Positions 61,481-64,000 of a DNA stretch of 64,000 nt are shown here, piece after piece. This stretch comes from Diadophis punctatus similis. Lineage: Eukaryota > Chordata > Lepidosauria > Squamata > Dipsadidae. Numbering within the stretch: position 1 is the stretch's first letter; each line of letters starts with the position of its first letter. The DNA is taken from assembly GCA_023053685.1 (NCBI GenBank), contig JALIGW010000002.1:248814856-248878855 (forward strand). Reading direction: 5' to 3'. The translations under genes were made by a program, and so were the position numbers. The notes below the pieces were generated by a model. It was not told where the DNA came from and searched no databases. It saw nothing but the letters and a program-made list of their open reading frames with translations.

Positions 61481-61859
61481 AGCCTTTTGCCCTTACTTAG
61501 AGCTCATGACTTCCATGGGAAAAACTGGTACTTGAAATCTTGCAGAGGCTTTAAGCCAAGGCATAGTTTCATCATTTAAAGCCCTCACATCTCTAAAATT
61601 ACAATGACTGTAACCATTATAGGACATTTTTCAGGCTGAAAACACATGGATTTTTCCACACGTATATATTTGTAGGTGTCTGTATTTGTAATTCTCTTTG
61701 TATGTTCCCGCTTATCAGTACCCATCTTATGTATACAAACAATGTTTTATCTATGTATATTACCAACATGTACTTGACAAAAAATAAAAATAAATAAATA
61801 AATAATAAATAAACTGCATAATCTATCTCCAGCACTTCCAGATATATTTCAGAATAACC
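61481..61859. other. Unassigned stretch before the L1
   Basis: AT-rich, with an AAATA-type tail near 61,780-61,815 (ACATGTACTTGACAAAAAAT before it) that looks like the 3' end of a retroelement. Family not assigned. Confidence 0.4.
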
Positions 61860-64000
61860 ACTTGCAGTGTTAAGAATTTGTTAAGAATAGACACACTGGA
61901 GAAAGCAGATCGATTTATCAAACAATACCTAGAATCTGAAGGAGAGAGTAGTGCAGAAATAAAAACACAAAGTCAAGAGGAACAAAGTATAGAAGAAAGA
62001 TAGAAGTTAGAGAAAGAGAAAGAACAAAGTAAGACCCAAATAGAGACTCGCAGCGTGAGAACTAGAGCAACAGCGAAACAATAAAATGGAAAATGTAGCT
62101 AAAGTCTTAACAGTCAATATAAACGGAATAAATTCACCGATTAAAGGAAGACAAACTTTCAACAAATTACAAAAACAAAATTTAGATATAATTTGTTTGC
62201 AGGAGGTACACGTTAAAAAGATCATGTTAAATTACTAGAAACACCAAAGCTAGGGAAATTGTTTACATCATTGGCTGATTAAAAAAAAGAGGAATTGCAG
62301 AATATGTTAAAGACTGGTTACAACCAAAACAAATATTCCAGGATAAAGAAGGTAGAATACTTATGATAGAGATTTTAATAAATCAAAAGAAAATGATACT
62401 TATAACCATTTATTCCCCCAATAGTAAACAAAAAGAATATTACAAGGAATTATATGAACAAACTAGAGAAAGAAAACATTTGTACAGTGGGGGATTTTAA
62501 TGCTGTATTTGATTGTAAATTGGATTATAAATCAGTGAATAAAAAATACCACGAAAGAAAGATATTACCAGGTGAATTTTTTGATTTGGCTAGGGAACTT
62601 AATCTCAGAGATGCTTGGAGATAAAACCACCCATATGAAAATCAATATACATATCATTCTACCCCGCAAAATTCCTGGTTGAGAATAGATGTGGTTTGGA
62701 CTGATATAGAAACACTGAACAATATCCAAGAAATTGAAATAAAACCAAATATATGAGCTGACCACAATCCTATTACTTTTACAATAAAAGGGAGGAAAAG
62801 GGCAAGTAAGAGTTGGTTTATGAACCAGGCAGTAATAAAAGAAAAGAATTATATTAATTATATGGAAAAAGAGTTATCTTTTTTTAATGAAGGAAATCTG
62901 GAATGAAGATACCACGATTCAGAATGTATGGGATACTACAAAAGCCTATATTAGAGGGCTAACTAGAACATACACCATAAGGAAAAACAAAAACAAAAAT
63001 AAACAAATTAATGAATTGCAAAAAAGATGGGGGAATTAGAATATAAACCAACAAATTGAACAATTAAATGATAAAATTAGAGAAGAAAAGGTTTCACTTA
63101 AACATAGAATTAATCTATTGACACAAGAGGAAGTGGCACAGAAAATTAAAATAGCAAAACAGAATTATTTTGAAAATGCCAACAAGCCAGGCAAGTGGTT
63201 AGCCTATAAATTAAGAAAGGAAAAAGAAGAAAGATACATACAACAATTAGAAGACGAGAATGGTAATGTAAAAGCAACGATAGAGAAAAAAGATATAATA
63301 CTCAAATATTTTAGTGAATTATATAAAAAAGAGGAAATAAGGGAAGATGATATACAAACATACTTGCAACAAGCAAACAATACACTAATAACAGACTCAG
63401 ATAGAAATATATTAGAGGAAGAAATAACACTTTCAGAATTGGAAAAAGCCATAAAAAAGCAAAAGAATAATAAAACACCCGGGCCAGATAGTATACTAGC
63501 CGAATGCTATAAGGAACTACAGAACTCTTTAAAACAACTTTTACTAATAACATATAATGAAGTTTAAACAAAGAGAAAATTCCCAAAACTTGGGCAGAGT
63601 CAACAATAACTGATTCCTAAAGATAAAACAGGAAAGCAGAAAATACAGAATTACAGGCCAATCTCGCTGTTGAACGTGGACTACAAGATCTTCATGACAA
63701 TAATGGCGCAAAGATTAAAAAACATAATTAATAAAAACATACATCCGGACCAAAATGGTTTCCTTCCAAACAGAAACATTAGAACCAATACCAGAACGAT
63801 TATGGATATATTAGAGTATTATGAGGCAAACCCAGGAAAACCTGTAGCTCTCATGTTCCTCAACGCTCAAAAAGCTTTTGATAATTTAAATTGGAACTTT
63901 CTTATAAAAAAATTAAGACACTACAAATTTTGGGCCCAAATATATTAGGATGATTAGAACCATATACTCGAGACAAACAGCTAAGATAATTATAAACCAA
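61860..64000 (+). mobile_element. L1 LINE: ORF1 tail and broken ORF2 (endonuclease, RT), runs off the window
   Basis: About 61,880-62,080 decodes to a charged ORF1 C-terminus (DTLEKADRFIKQYLESEGES). ORF2 starts at ATG 62,086: VLTVNINGINSPIKGRQTFN and LDIICLQEVHVKK are the AP-endonuclease N-terminus. Many stops follow to about 63,110. Then come an open linker region (63,118-63,567, ending KTPGPDSILAECYK), NYRPISLLNVDYKIFMTIMA, IHPDQNGFLPNRNIRTN and ALMFLNAQKAFDNLNW, where the usual FxDAEKAFD Asp is replaced by Asn. Inactive. The downstream RT and 3' end lie outside the window. Confidence 0.9.

Overview
This is vertebrate nuclear DNA from a squamate reptile, most likely a snake. Supporting signs are tRNA-derived SINEs of the snake/lizard type with AAATA tails, many CR1/L3 and L2-type LINE fragments, one LINE whose 3' end runs into an (ATTCT)n microsatellite (a pattern described for snake CR1/L3 elements), L1, a Ty1/copia relic, Tc1 elements and a very dense set of hAT-type DNA transposons. 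There is no operon structure, CRISPR array or prokaryotic gene.

The backbone is a tandem cluster of C2H2 zinc-finger (poly-ZNF) units, all read on the minus strand. Unit 0 (about 6.9-15.1 kb) is an older paralogue with a 17-finger exon. Units A (about 19.9-36.1 kb), B (about 36.1-51.5 kb) and C (about 52.0-61.5 kb) are recent copies of one another. In each copy the finger exon lies at the low-coordinate end: A has 18 fingers split by one nonsense codon, while B and C each have 24 continuous fingers. A Tc1-like transposon follows. At the high-coordinate end is a GC-rich 5' region with a 55-nt ATG-to-splice-donor exon candidate and a CTCF-like motif. Nested insertions give the copy history: three insertions shared by A and B are absent at the matching sites of C, and I see no Tc1 in unit 0. 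The order is therefore (((A,B),C),0). The 5' part of every finger exon is degenerate, so whether these are live genes or recently retired ones is open. No KRAB, SCAN or BTB domain was recognised.

Region by region: 0-6.9 kb is a mosaic of hAT MITEs, L2/L3/CR1 pieces, a SINE and LTR-like blocks. 6.9-15.1 kb is unit 0 with a decayed CR1. 15.1-19.9 kb holds an unrecognised stretch, two hAT MITEs, an LTR-like block, a Ty1/copia RNase H relic and an L2 3' end. 19.9-61.5 kb holds units A-C, filled with later insertions that often have perfect 8-bp target duplications and an empty site in a sister copy. From about 61.9 kb to the end is a damaged L1 (ORF1 tail, then ORF2 endonuclease and reverse transcriptase).

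I do not see a wholly new biological system. The strongest leads are (1) a dated zinc-finger triplication in which sister copies preserve pre-integration sites for many hAT families, (2) perfect NRF-1-type GCGCATGCGC palindromes shared by several unrelated hAT families, several of which form large hairpins, (3) a SPIN-like hAT fragment, a family known for horizontal transfer, and (4) a Ty1/copia relic.
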